A stretch of DNA of 30,817 bases from assembly GCA_023396045.1 (NCBI GenBank), contig JAEWXD010000041.1, positions 1 through 30,817 on the forward strand, given 5' to 3'. Every line of letters starts with the position of its first letter. Position 1 is the first letter of the stretch. Under the pieces are notes generated by a model. That model made no database searches and was not told where the DNA came from. It worked only from the letters and a program-made list of their open reading frames with translations. The translations under genes were made by a program, and so were the position numbers. Origin of the DNA: Bacillota bacterium (GTDB lineage Bacteria; Bacillota; Clostridia; Christensenellales; Aristaeellaceae). Of the stretch, positions 8,249-16,865 are shown in pieces.

Positions 8249-9739
8249 ATGAAAGAAAAAATAGAACAGTTTAAAAAATTACAACGCACTTTACATGCCA
8301 AATCACATTTGATGGGCGTTTTAAGCTTTGATAGTGAAACACAAGCACCCAAGGGATCTACCGACGGCCGCGGCGAAACCATGGCAATGCTAAGCGAAGA
8401 AATATTCACCCTGCAAACCAGCCCCGAAGCTTTTGCGCTTATTGACGAATTGAAAAATGCAAAAGATATAGATCCTATTACAGCAAGGCAAGTGGAGCTC
8501 ATGGATCGTGAATTAAAAATGCTCAAAAACATGCCCATGCAAGAATATATTGACTACCGGGTGTTGCTCAATAAATCCCACGAGGTATGGGCAGAGGCAA
8601 AGGTAAACAACGACTTTGCAAGCTTTGCACCGTATTTAGAAAAAATTATACAAGCCAACATTCGTATGGCAGGATATATTGATAGCAGTAAAAAGCCTTA
8701 CGATGCCTTGCTTGGCCAATATGAATATGGCTATGGTATGGCAGACTATGACCCTTTCTTTACCGCCATGCAAAAAAATTTGGTGCCCATTATTTTAGAA
8801 ATTGGCAAGCGCCCCGCACCCAATACTTCTTTTTTAGAAACAAGTTACCCCATAGAGCAACAAAAAGCTTTAAGCCAACGTGTAATGGATATTATGGGGA
8901 TAGACAAGCGCTATTGCGCCCTATCTGAAAGTGAACACCCCTTTACCACCCATTTTAACAAGCATGATGTGCGCATTACCACCCACTACTATGAAAATGC
9001 AGTAGATTCTTCTTTATATAGCGTATTGCATGAAGGTGGCCATGCCCTTTATGAATTGCATACCGGTGATACATTGCAAAACAGCAACTTGGCAACCGGT
9101 ACAAGCCTTGGTATGCATGAAAGCCAATCTCGTTTTTACGAAAATATCATTGGCAGAAACAAAGCCTTTACCAACCGTTTACTTGTGTTGATGCAGGAAA
9201 TATTCCCTACACAATTACAAAATGTAAGCCAGGAAGAATTCTACAGGGCACTCAACAAGGTAAGCCCTTCGCTAATACGAATAGAAGCAGACGAACTAAC
9301 CTATTCCTTACACGTATTGATTCGATATGAAATAGAAAAGAAACTGATTTCCGGCGAACTTGCCGTTGCAGACGCCCCAGCCTACTGGAACAAGCTGTAT
9401 AAAGACTACCTGGGTGTAGATGTACCAAATGATAGCCAAGGTATTTTACAAGATGTGCACTGGGCTTTGGGTAGTATTGGTTACTTTCCCACCTATGCTT
9501 TGGGCAGCGCTTACGGTGCACAAATGTTGCACGCTATGCAAAAACAAATTGATTTTCAAGCTTGCTTGGAAAGTGGCGATATTGCGCCTATTAGCAAGTG
9601 GTTGGAAGAAAATATCCATGTACATGGCAGTATGTTAGACCCAAAACAAATATTAGAACAATGCTGCGGTGAAGCCTTCAACCCACAATACTACTTTGAC
9701 TATTTAAGCAATAAATTTAAAGAAATATATCAATTATAA
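8249..9739 (+). CDS. M32-family metallocarboxypeptidase (Taq type)
   Basis: 496 residues, the normal length. The family removes C-terminal residues from peptides in the cytoplasm, using one Zn or Co ion. Seen here: HEGGH at residues 261-265 (catalytic HExxH), Glu291 in GMHESQSRFYEN as third metal ligand, and the family blocks RIEADELTYSLHVLIRYEIE and QDVHWALGSIGYFPTYALG. No signal peptide. The gene follows the secreted protein closely, with TAAGGA overlapping the upstream stop serving as ribosome binding site, so the two are probably co-transcribed. The link between a cytoplasmic peptidase and exported neighbours is not explained. Confidence 0.96.
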   Translation: MKEKIEQFKKLQRTLHAKSHLMGVLSFDSETQAPKGSTDGRGETMAMLSEEIFTLQTSPEAFALIDELKNAKDIDPITARQVELMDRELKMLKNMPMQEYIDYRVLLNKSHEVWAEAKVNNDFASFAPYLEKIIQANIRMAGYIDSSKKPYDALLGQYEYGYGMADYDPFFTAMQKNLVPIILEIGKRPAPNTSFLETSYPIEQQKALSQRVMDIMGIDKRYCALSESEHPFTTHFNKHDVRITTHYYENAVDSSLYSVLHEGGHALYELHTGDTLQNSNLATGTSLGMHESQSRFYENIIGRNKAFTNRLLVLMQEIFPTQLQNVSQEEFYRALNKVSPSLIRIEADELTYSLHVLIRYEIEKKLISGELAVADAPAYWNKLYKDYLGVDVPNDSQGILQDVHWALGSIGYFPTYALGSAYGAQMLHAMQKQIDFQACLESGDIAPISKWLEENIHVHGSMLDPKQILEQCCGEAFNPQYYFDYLSNKFKEIYQL

Positions 9740-9740
9740 T

Positions 9741-10130
9741 ATGAAAAACAATCTATTATATAAAGCAAAACACGCATTACAATATGCACCTTTGTGTGTA
9801 CCTGTGGCCTTTTTGGCTTTGTATGTAGATGCCACCATAGGCAATATAGGGGGCTACTTTACAGTAGCCCCTTATGTAGTGTATGCCATTTATCTACTGA
9901 AAAAAGGCACTGAAAACAATTGCATAAAAACCTGTAACAGTATTTCCATATTGCTTTCTTGTATTTTGGCAAATGCCAATTTACAAAACCAAGCCCCTTA
10001 CTTTAAACCCTTTTCTGTGTTACAGTTAATACTGCTACTTTCTACCCTTATATTTGCCATACAATTACCTTTTATATTAAAAAATAAAAAAGCACATGTG
10101 TGTGATACAGAATGCAATAATAAAGAATAG
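9741..10130 (+). CDS. Small membrane protein of unknown function
   Basis: 129 residues, not recognised. Hydrophobic segments at about 15-32, 38-54, 66-80 and 91-113 suggest four membrane helices, with a short charged C-terminus containing CDTEC. The ATG lies one base after the M32 stop codon and has no good ribosome binding site, suggesting translational coupling to the peptidase gene. No catalytic or transport motif is visible. Confidence 0.7.
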   Translation: MKNNLLYKAKHALQYAPLCVPVAFLALYVDATIGNIGGYFTVAPYVVYAIYLLKKGTENNCIKTCNSISILLSCILANANLQNQAPYFKPFSVLQLILLLSTLIFAIQLPFILKNKKAHVCDTECNNKE

Positions 10131-10172
10131 CTGCTCGTTATTATAGTACACTACGAATTGAGAGGTGATATT

Positions 10173-10886
10173 ATGAAAAAAATATTGGCCGTTTGCCTGC
10201 TTCTTTTACTAACTTTTTCGCTACTACCTGCTAACCCTGCAAAAGCAGAAATTGTATATGAATTTCCATTCTTTGGTTTTACGCACAATGCACCCAACAC
10301 CGGTGTAATGTTGCCTGCTCGTTTTGACCCTAAGATAACTACCTATTTACTTACGGTGGGCGCCTTTGTAAGCGATGTGCGGCTTACTCCACAATATGGC
10401 AGCCCAGAAATATACCAAGTCTTTATTAACGGTATTGCTGTAGGTAGCCTGCAAGAAGGCCCCAGCATTAAAATAGACAACAATACCAGCACTGCCATTA
10501 TTGAATTCAAAGGCCCTAATGTATATAGGCAATATACAGTATACATTCAACGCAGGCCAAGCGAAAAGCGTACAAGAGTATCTGCCGGCTTTATTGAACC
10601 TTATTGGAAACGCAAAGATTTGCGTATTAAAGCAGACCTTGTAAATATAAAATACAGCGAAGGCAACATTAGCACCTATGTAGATGAAACTAATGCCATT
10701 TACGACCATGTAGTGGATAAAAATGCCATACTCTACTATGGCACAATAGATAACCCCAAACGTGCCAGAACCTTAGACGAATTTGTTGCAAATTACAACA
10801 TTGGCAACAGCAACCTTTATAGATTGATTTATATTGAAGATAAAATTGTTGCCATACTACCCTATAATGCAGATGGTATAAAATAA
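10173..10886 (+). CDS. Secreted protein with a cadherin-like beta-sandwich domain
   Basis: 237 residues from the ATG at 10173, chosen because AGAGGTGAT (10161-10169) precedes it; an in-frame TTG at 10158 lies upstream of that site and is rejected. Signal peptide 1-25 (cleavage after AKA). Residues about 45-135 fit the cadherin-like beta-sandwich pattern (Pfam Cadherin-like type): FDPKITTYLLTV at the start, a central VFINGIAVGS turn and YTVYIQRRP at the end. The remaining C-terminal 100 residues are unassigned. Such domains are common in extracellular Bacillota proteins; binding partner unknown. Last gene of the cluster, followed by a terminator. Confidence 0.75.
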   Translation: MKKILAVCLLLLLTFSLLPANPAKAEIVYEFPFFGFTHNAPNTGVMLPARFDPKITTYLLTVGAFVSDVRLTPQYGSPEIYQVFINGIAVGSLQEGPSIKIDNNTSTAIIEFKGPNVYRQYTVYIQRRPSEKRTRVSAGFIEPYWKRKDLRIKADLVNIKYSEGNISTYVDETNAIYDHVVDKNAILYYGTIDNPKRARTLDEFVANYNIGNSNLYRLIYIEDKIVAILPYNADGIK

Positions 10887-10893
10887 ATGCCCC

Positions 10894-10926
10894 ACTGCCA
10901 ATTGCTTTGCATTTGGCAGTTTTTTA
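10894..10926 (+). terminator. Terminator of the secreted protein cluster
   Basis: Stem ACTGCCAA (10894-10901) with TTGGCAGT (10913-10920), 11-base loop, followed by TTTTTATTG on the plus strand. It lies just after the stop codon at 10886. Confidence 0.9.
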
Positions 10927-10961
10927 TTGTTATAGTTGATGATAAACTGTAATTTTCTGAT

Positions 10962-10990
10962 TTGACAGCAAGCCAAAAACAAGCTAAAAT
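10962..10990 (+). promoter_or_regulatory. Promoter of ruvCAB-queA
   Basis: Perfect TTGACA (10962-10967), 17 bases, TAAAAT (10985-10990). The start is predicted near 10997, about 26 bases before the ruvC start codon. No LexA-type box is obvious. Confidence 0.8.
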
Positions 10991-11022
10991 AAAGGGGTAT
11001 CAGAATTTTGAAGGAGCTTGCT

Positions 11023-11517
11023 TTGCGAATATTAGGTATAGACCCCGGCCTTGCCATTGTGGGTATAGGCATTATTGATGTGGTGAATGGAAAAACACAA
11101 TATGTGCGCCACGACACCATATTAACCGGCCCTGAAATGCCCTTTCAAGACCGATTGGTTAAAATTTGCAAAGACTTGCAGGATATTATTACACTCTACC
11201 AACCGGACAATATTGTATTTGAAGAACTGTTTTTTGCAAAGAACGTAAAAACAGCCTTACAGGTTGCCGCTGCCCGTGGTTGTGCCATAAGCGTAGCTGC
11301 CCAGCACACTGCCCAGCTTTACGAATATACGCCTATGCAAATTAAACAAGCCTTGGTTGGCTATGGTAGGGCTGATAAATTGCAAATACAACAAATGGTA
11401 AAACTGATGTTAAAGCTGAATAGTATACCCAAGCCGGACGATGCTGCCGATGCCTTGGCCGTAGCCATTACCCACGCCAACACCGGTTATGCCAAAGAAC
11501 AATTTAGAATGAAATAG
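11023..11517 (+). CDS. ruvC: Holliday junction endonuclease RuvC
   Basis: 164 residues from a TTG start at 11023. AAGGAG (11011-11016) sits 6 bases before it, and the protein then begins MRILGIDPG as in other RuvC proteins; an earlier in-frame TTG at 11008 would put the binding site inside the gene. RuvC is a dimeric RNase H-fold nuclease that resolves four-way junctions after RuvAB branch migration. Acidic catalytic residues are visible: Asp7 (GIDPG), Glu67 (FEELFF), Asp140 and Asp143 (DDAADALA). First gene of ruvC-ruvA-ruvB-queA. Confidence 0.96.
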   Translation: MRILGIDPGLAIVGIGIIDVVNGKTQYVRHDTILTGPEMPFQDRLVKICKDLQDIITLYQPDNIVFEELFFAKNVKTALQVAAARGCAISVAAQHTAQLYEYTPMQIKQALVGYGRADKLQIQQMVKLMLKLNSIPKPDDAADALAVAITHANTGYAKEQFRMK

Positions 11518-11540
11518 CAATTATTGCAGAAACGAAAAAA

Positions 11541-12161
11541 ATGATAGCATATTTAAAAGGAACTCTATTAGAGAAAAATGCCAACGAGGTAGTGCTACTG
11601 GTAAACGGTGTAGGCTACCTTGTTTATTGTAGTTATAACACGTTGGCAAGTTTAGGCCATTTAGGGAGCGAATGTGAACTTTACATCAAAATGGTGGTGC
11701 GTGAAGATGCCATGGACTTATTCGGCTTTTCCAGCCGTGATGAAAAATCACTTTTCACTTTGCTTACCGGCATTAGTGGTGTTGGCCCCAAAACTGCCGT
11801 GGGTATACTTGGCACCATGAGCGTAAAGGATTTAAAAACAGCCATTGCCATGAACGATACCGTAGCACTTGCACGTTGCCCCGGTATTGGCAAGAAAACA
11901 GCCAGCCGCATTGCCTTAGAATTGCGCGATAAAATGGGTGATGAATTATTGCTTGCAAACGATGATGGCTTTGAAAGCGTAGCCACTGCCGGTGTAGATA
12001 GAGATGCCAAGAGTGAAGCCTTGGTGGCTTTAAAATCTTTGGGTTACACTCAATTGGAAGCAAGCAATGCACTTAAAGCGGCTTTACAAGCGCACAGTGG
12101 TGAAAACCTTAGCGCTGATGATATGATTCGTTTTGCACTCAAGTCCATGAGTGGCCTATAA
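11541..12161 (+). CDS. ruvA: Holliday junction DNA helicase subunit RuvA
   Basis: 206 residues. N-terminal OB fold (MIAYLKGTL, VNGVGYLVYCS), two helix-hairpin-helix motifs (about 75-92, GISGVGPKTAVGIL; about 110-125, RCPGIGKKTASRIA), and a C-terminal three-helix domain that contacts RuvB. RuvA tetramers bind the Holliday junction and load RuvB rings. The ATG is 23 bases after the ruvC stop with only a purine-rich run upstream, so expression may depend partly on coupling. The stop codon overlaps the ruvB ribosome binding site. Confidence 0.97.
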   Translation: MIAYLKGTLLEKNANEVVLLVNGVGYLVYCSYNTLASLGHLGSECELYIKMVVREDAMDLFGFSSRDEKSLFTLLTGISGVGPKTAVGILGTMSVKDLKTAIAMNDTVALARCPGIGKKTASRIALELRDKMGDELLLANDDGFESVATAGVDRDAKSEALVALKSLGYTQLEASNALKAALQAHSGENLSADDMIRFALKSMSGL

Positions 12162-12171
12162 GGAGAATGCA

Positions 12172-13221
12172 ATGGAAAATTTAGAAATAGATAGGCTCAT
12201 AAGCTCCGGCTTTAAACCGGAAGAGGATATGCAAGAGCAAAACCTACGCCCTAAAAGTTTACAGGAGTACATTGGCCAACAGGGCTTGCGAGATAGTTTA
12301 AAAATATATATACAAGCTGCCTTAGAACGCCACCAACCCTTAGACCACATACTGCTCTATGGCCCTCCGGGGCTTGGTAAAACCACCATGGCCGGCATCA
12401 TTGCTGCTGAAATGGGGCAAAATATAAAAATTACATCCGGCCCTGCCATTGATAGACCAGGGGACTTGGCCTCTATACTTACCAACTTGAACCCAGGCGA
12501 TGTGTTGTTTATAGACGAAATTCACCGTTTAAGCCGTAGTGTAGAGGAAGTGCTCTACCCAGCCATGGAAGACTATGCCTTGGATATTATGATAGGCAAA
12601 GGCCCTACTGCGCGTAGTATACGTTTGGATTTACCTCAATTTACCTTGGTTGGTGCAACCACAAGAGCGGGTTCTTTAACAGCTCCTTTGCGCGACCGTT
12701 TTGGTATCATCTATCGTTTGGAAATGTATAGCAACGAAGAGCTTGCCAAAATCATCTCTCGCAGTGCCAAAATTTTGGGCGTGGAATACGAGCCGGAGGG
12801 CATACTGGAAATTGCACGCCGTAGTAGAGGCACCCCGCGTATTGCTAACCGTATGCTCAAGCGTGTGCGAGACTATGCACAAATCAAAGCACATGGTGTG
12901 ATAAATTATGAAGTTTCCAAAGATGCCATGGATATGCTCAATGTAGATGCCTTTGGCCTGGACAATGTAGATAGAACCATGCTGGAAACGCTCATCAAAA
13001 AATTTGGTGGCGGTCCAGTGGGCTTGGATACCCTATCTGCCATGACGGGCGAAGACGCTGTAACCATAGAGGATGTTTACGAGCCTTACTTACTACAACT
13101 TGGCTTTTTAATGCGCACCCCACGTGGTAGAATGGCTACCCCTGAAGCCTATAAGCACTTAGGCCTAACCATGCCAAGCCAAGATGAGAACCAATTCAAA
13201 ATGAATTTAGAAGAGATATAA
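12172..13221 (+). CDS. ruvB: Holliday junction branch-migration ATPase RuvB
   Basis: 349 residues from the ATG at 12172, which follows AAGGAG (12160-12165) by 6 bases. A longer in-frame GTG at 12151 lies before that site and inside ruvA, so it is not used. AAA+ motor: Walker A GPPGLGKT (64-71), Walker B LFIDEIHR (112-119), sensor GATTRAG (161-167), arginine finger region APLRDRFG near Arg174, and a C-terminal winged helix (YEPYLLQLGFLMRTPRGRMA). Hexameric rings pull DNA through the RuvA-bound junction. The binding site overlaps the ruvA stop codon, giving tight coupling. Confidence 0.97.
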   Translation: MENLEIDRLISSGFKPEEDMQEQNLRPKSLQEYIGQQGLRDSLKIYIQAALERHQPLDHILLYGPPGLGKTTMAGIIAAEMGQNIKITSGPAIDRPGDLASILTNLNPGDVLFIDEIHRLSRSVEEVLYPAMEDYALDIMIGKGPTARSIRLDLPQFTLVGATTRAGSLTAPLRDRFGIIYRLEMYSNEELAKIISRSAKILGVEYEPEGILEIARRSRGTPRIANRMLKRVRDYAQIKAHGVINYEVSKDAMDMLNVDAFGLDNVDRTMLETLIKKFGGGPVGLDTLSAMTGEDAVTIEDVYEPYLLQLGFLMRTPRGRMATPEAYKHLGLTMPSQDENQFKMNLEEI

Positions 13222-14244
13222 ATGAAAACCAGCGATTTTAATTATGATTTACCAGAGGAACTGATTGCCCAGCACCCTGTAGAACCCCGTGATAGCAGCC
13301 GCTTTTTGGTGTACCATAGAGATAGCCAAAGCATAGAGCATAAGCATTTTTATGACCTGCCAAACTACCTGCAAAGTGGCGATGTACTTGTAATAAACAA
13401 TACCAAAGTTATACCCGCAAGGCTCTTGGGTGAAAAAGAAGATACCCAAATACCTGTAGAAATACTTTTGTTAAAGCGGCTTACCACAAACACTTGGGAA
13501 GCCATTGTAAAACCCGGCAGGCGCTTAAAAACAGGCACTGTTTGCAATTTTGGTGGTGGCAAACTAAAAGCCAAAATCAAAGAAGTAATGGCAGATGGTG
13601 GCCGTGTTGTAGAATTTATGTACCAAGGTATTTTTGAAGAAGTGTTAGACGAGCTTGGCCAAATGCCCCTGCCCCCCTACATTCACGAAAAATTGGAAGA
13701 TAAATCCCGCTACCAAACCGTATATGCAAAATATGACGGCAGCGCGGCTGCGCCTACCGCAGGCCTACACTTTACCGATACCTTGCTTGCCAAAATAGAA
13801 GCCATGGGAGTGCAAATTGTGCCTGTGCTATTGCATGTAGGCTTGGGCACATTCAGGCCTGTAAAAGCGGAAGAAATCAGTGAACACAGCATGCACAGTG
13901 AATATTGTGAAATTAGCCAGGAAGCTTGTGATGCCATTAATACGGCACGTGCAAAAGGTGGCCGTTGTATTTGTGTAGGCACTACTTCTGTGCGTTGCTT
14001 AGAAAGCTGTGCAAAAGACGGAAAGCTTATCCCTCAAAAGAAAGATACCTCTATATTCATTAGCCCGGGCTATCATTTTGAAGCAGTGGATGCACTCATT
14101 ACCAACTTCCACCTACCCAAAAGCACATTGCTTATGCTGATTAGTGCACTCATGGGTAGAGAGGAAGCTTTGCGTGTATATAGTGTAGCTGTTGGTGAAA
14201 AATACAGATTCTTCAGCTTTGGCGATGCAATGATGATACTATAA
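13222..14244 (+). CDS. queA: S-adenosylmethionine:tRNA ribosyltransferase-isomerase
   Basis: 340 residues. QueA transfers and rearranges the ribose of S-adenosylmethionine onto 7-aminomethyl-7-deazaguanine in the wobble position of tRNAs with GUN anticodons, giving epoxyqueuosine. Typical blocks are present: DLPEELIAQHPVEPRDSSR at the start, DVLVINNTKVIPARLLG, AAPTAGLHFT, VGLGTFRPV and ITNFHLPKSTLLMLISAL. The ATG directly follows the ruvB stop codon with no gap, so translation is probably coupled. No other queuosine gene (tgt, queG/H) follows in the window. No clear terminator is seen after it. Confidence 0.97.
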   Translation: MKTSDFNYDLPEELIAQHPVEPRDSSRFLVYHRDSQSIEHKHFYDLPNYLQSGDVLVINNTKVIPARLLGEKEDTQIPVEILLLKRLTTNTWEAIVKPGRRLKTGTVCNFGGGKLKAKIKEVMADGGRVVEFMYQGIFEEVLDELGQMPLPPYIHEKLEDKSRYQTVYAKYDGSAAAPTAGLHFTDTLLAKIEAMGVQIVPVLLHVGLGTFRPVKAEEISEHSMHSEYCEISQEACDAINTARAKGGRCICVGTTSVRCLESCAKDGKLIPQKKDTSIFISPGYHFEAVDALITNFHLPKSTLLMLISALMGREEALRVYSVAVGEKYRFFSFGDAMMIL

Positions 14245-14305
14245 CATAGCTTGTGATTTAATATACATTATTTATTTGTTTTATTTATAAATCAATTTTT
14301 ATAAA

Positions 14306-14334
14306 TTGACAAAATTTTATAATAAATGTATGAT
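14306..14334 (+). promoter_or_regulatory. Promoter of glyS
   Basis: Perfect TTGACA (14306-14311), 17 bases, TATGAT (14329-14334). A 7-bp inverted repeat (TCAATTT 14292-14298 with AAATTGA 14303-14309) overlaps the -35. The leader is only about 29 bases, too short for a T-box, so glyS is not controlled by a T-box here. Confidence 0.85.
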
Positions 14335-14369
14335 GAATATATGTTTTTAATAGCTTAAGGAGGCTTATT

Positions 14370-15758
14370 ATGGCAAATGTTACAATGGATAAAATAGTAG
14401 CACTCTGTAAAAATAGAGGCTTTATATATGCAGGCTCTGAAATTTATGGGGGCCTTGCAAACTCTTGGGACTACGGCCCCTTAGGTGTAGCGCTCAAAAA
14501 CAATATTAAAAAAGCTTGGTGGCAAAAATTTGTGCGTGAAAACGAACACAATGTAGGCATAGATGCTGCCATTATTATGAACCGTAATGTATGGGTTGCT
14601 TCCGGCCACGTTGGCAACTTTAACGACCCACTCATGGACTGTAAGGCTTGTAAATCTCGCTTCCGTGCAGACAATTTAATTGAAGACTGGGCAAAAGCCA
14701 AGGGCGAAGAACTCAGCGCAGACGGTTGGAGCAATGAAAAAATGGAGCAGTTTATTGCCGACAACGGCATCGTTTGCCCAGACTGTGGTAAACAAGAGTT
14801 TACAAACATCCGTAAATTTAACATGATGTTTAAAACCTTTCAAGGCGTTACAGAAAACAATGCCAACGAATTATTCTTACGCCCTGAAACAGCACAAGGT
14901 ATTTTTACCAACTTTAAAAATGTTGTACGCACCACTCGCCGTAAATTGCCTTTGGGTATTTGCCAAATTGGTAAAAGCTTCCGCAACGAAATTACTCCGG
15001 GTAACTTTATTTTTAGAACCCGTGAGTTTGAACAAATGGAGCTTGAATTCTTCTGCAAACCCGGTACAGATGTGGAATGGTTTGAATACTGGCGTGCTTT
15101 CTGCCGTGATTGGTTGCTTTCCTTGGGTGTAAGCAAGGACAAATTACGTTTAAGAGACCACGCACCGGAACAGCTCTCTCACTACAGCAAGGCTACTACC
15201 GACTTTGAATATCTATTCCCATTCGGTTGGGGCGAACTTTGGGGCGTTGCAAATCGTACCAACTTTGACTTAACAGCCCACCAGAACACCAGTGGTGAAA
15301 ACATGGAATATATTGACCCTGTTACCAACGAACGCTTTATACCTTATGTTATAGAGCCTTCCTTAGGGGCAGATCGTTCTGTGCTTCTCTTCCTATGTGA
15401 TGCATACGAAGAACAGGAAATTGCAGAAGGCGATGTACGTACCGTATTGCACCTGCACCCAGCGCTTGCACCAAACAAAGCTGCTGTATTACCGTTGCAA
15501 AAGAATAAGTTGGGCGAATTGTCTCGCAAAATTTATAACCAGCTTACACCATATTTTGATGTTGAGTATGATGAAACCGGTTCCATTGGTAAGCGTTACA
15601 GACGTCAAGATGAAATCGGCACACCGCTTTGCATTACTGTAGACTTTGAAACAGAGGAAACTGGCACCGTTACCGTGCGTGATAGAGATACCATGCAGCA
15701 AGAACGCATTGCTGTTGACCGATTAAAAGACTATATTGAAAAACGCATACTGTTTTAA
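14370..15758 (+). CDS. glyS: Glycyl-tRNA synthetase, single-chain dimeric type
   Basis: 462 residues, a class II synthetase that charges tRNA-Gly. It is the eukaryote/archaea-like alpha2 form, not the two-subunit GlyQ/GlyS type. Motif 1 region SWDYGPLGVALKNNI, motif 2 GKSFRNEITPGNFIFRTREF, motif 3 EPSLGADRSVLLFL, and the C-terminal anticodon-binding domain (about 360-462, IGKRYRRQDEIGTPLCITVD). Insertion cysteines CKACKSR and CPDCGKQ could hold a zinc ion. AAGGAGGC precedes the ATG. Own promoter upstream and hairpin terminator downstream. Confidence 0.97.
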   Translation: MANVTMDKIVALCKNRGFIYAGSEIYGGLANSWDYGPLGVALKNNIKKAWWQKFVRENEHNVGIDAAIIMNRNVWVASGHVGNFNDPLMDCKACKSRFRADNLIEDWAKAKGEELSADGWSNEKMEQFIADNGIVCPDCGKQEFTNIRKFNMMFKTFQGVTENNANELFLRPETAQGIFTNFKNVVRTTRRKLPLGICQIGKSFRNEITPGNFIFRTREFEQMELEFFCKPGTDVEWFEYWRAFCRDWLLSLGVSKDKLRLRDHAPEQLSHYSKATTDFEYLFPFGWGELWGVANRTNFDLTAHQNTSGENMEYIDPVTNERFIPYVIEPSLGADRSVLLFLCDAYEEQEIAEGDVRTVLHLHPALAPNKAAVLPLQKNKLGELSRKIYNQLTPYFDVEYDETGSIGKRYRRQDEIGTPLCITVDFETEETGTVTVRDRDTMQQERIAVDRLKDYIEKRILF

Positions 15759-15769
15759 AAAATGAATAG

Positions 15770-15793
15770 CGCACAGTGCAAGCTGTGCGTTTT
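15770..15793 (+). terminator. Terminator of glyS
   Basis: Stem CGCACAG (15770-15776) with CTGTGCG (15783-15789), loop TGCAAG, then TTTTA. It is 12 bases after the glyS stop codon. Confidence 0.85.
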
Positions 15794-15821
15794 ATATTGC
15801 CATATTGTACAGCGATTTGGA

Positions 15822-15850
15822 TTGAAGAAATACCAAAATAATGCTATAAT
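15822..15850 (+). promoter_or_regulatory. Promoter of the ROK kinase / S66 peptidase unit
   Basis: TTGAAG (15822-15827), 17 bases, perfect TATAAT (15845-15850). The predicted start near 15857 leaves an unusually long leader of about 113 bases before the ATG at 15970. Confidence 0.75.
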
Positions 15851-15900
15851 TTATACAAATTGTAAACATTCATTTGCAAAACATACACCAAAACACTTGC

Positions 15901-15923
15901 TTTTTGCATTCTAAATGCAAAAA
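15901..15923. repeat. Perfect 10-bp inverted repeat in the ROK kinase leader
   Basis: TTTTTGCATT (15901-15910), spacer CTA, AATGCAAAAA (15914-15923). It lies about 45 bases after the predicted transcription start and 46 bases before the start codon. It is not followed by a T run, so it is not a simple terminator. It could be a repressor operator or an mRNA hairpin; which one is not decidable here. Confidence 0.55.
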
Positions 15924-15969
15924 ACAACACAAATACACATAAGCTATATACATAGCGAAAGGAGCCCTT

Positions 15970-16845
15970 ATGTTTTATGGAGCATTAGAAGCCGGTGGTA
16001 CCAAGATGGTATGCGCCATTTTTAACGAACAAGGCGAAATGTTAAAAAGAGAGAGTATTCCTACCGAAACACCTGCCATTACTGTGCCCAAGTTAATTGC
16101 ATTCTTTAAAAGCGAAAACATTGCATCACTTGGTGTTGGCTGTTTTGGTCCACTGGATTTAAACGAAAAAAGTGCTACTTTTGGCTATATTAGCACTACA
16201 CCTAAACTTGCTTGGCGCAACTATCCACTGGTGCAGGCTTTTGAAGAAGGCCTAAATGTGCCTGTAAAGCTGGATACTGACGTAAATGCCGCTGCCTTTG
16301 CAGAAGCCACACTTGGTGCAGCCAAAGGTCTGCAAAGCTGTATGTACGTTACCATAGGCACCGGAATTGGTGGTGGTATGTATATCAACGGCCAAATGAC
16401 GCACGGCTTGGTTCACCCGGAAGTTGGCCATATTGCCGTAAAACTGCATAAAGACGACCCCATGCCACAAGGCGTTTGCCCAAGCCATGGCTGTTGTTTG
16501 GAAGGCTTGGCAGCCGGCCCCGCTATGGAAAAACGTTGGGGCAAAAGTGCCAAGGAACTGCCTGACGATCATATTGCTTGGGAAATTGAAGCAGACTACC
16601 TTGCCCAAATGTGCTGCACGGCTATATACTTAGTATCCCCCGAAAAGATTATTTTGGGTGGCGGCGTAATGCAACGCAAGCATATATTTACTTTGATTCA
16701 TAAAAAAGTGAAAGAATATTTGAATGGCTATATAGACTCCCCAGCCATTTTGGAGGATATTGAAAACTATATTGTTGAGCCTGGCTTAGATGTACATAGT
16801 GGTATTACTGGGTGCTATTTGTTAGCGCGGGAAGCGGAGAAATAA
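15970..16845 (+). CDS. ROK-family sugar kinase, probable fructokinase
   Basis: 291 residues. N-terminal phosphate-binding block GALEAGGTKM (4-13), catalytic Asp104 in LDTDVNAAA, second ATP loop IGTGIGGG (129-136), and the ROK zinc signature with His154 (EVGHIAV), Cys170, His173 and Cys175 (CPSHGCC). The CxCGxxGC signature of classical glucokinases is replaced by the CPSHGCCLEG form seen in ScrK/GmuE-type fructokinases, which use ATP to make fructose-6-phosphate from fructose; substrate is inferred. AAAGGAG is 6 bases before the ATG. It probably shares a transcript with the following S66 peptidase gene. Confidence 0.9.
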   Translation: MFYGALEAGGTKMVCAIFNEQGEMLKRESIPTETPAITVPKLIAFFKSENIASLGVGCFGPLDLNEKSATFGYISTTPKLAWRNYPLVQAFEEGLNVPVKLDTDVNAAAFAEATLGAAKGLQSCMYVTIGTGIGGGMYINGQMTHGLVHPEVGHIAVKLHKDDPMPQGVCPSHGCCLEGLAAGPAMEKRWGKSAKELPDDHIAWEIEADYLAQMCCTAIYLVSPEKIILGGGVMQRKHIFTLIHKKVKEYLNGYIDSPAILEDIENYIVEPGLDVHSGITGCYLLAREAEK

Positions 16846-16865
16846 AAAAATCGGGAATTCATTCT

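Noticed and set aside
14335..14369. Possible T-box leader for glyS
   Set aside because: The leader after the clear promoter is only about 29 bases, far too short for a T-box stem I, specifier loop and antiterminator.
16812..16865. Longer S66 peptidase starting at GTG 16812 inside the kinase gene
   Set aside because: The extra residues do not resemble the family N-terminus, while MPVKKIQIVSLS at 16866 does; the start remains somewhat uncertain because neither has a strong binding site.
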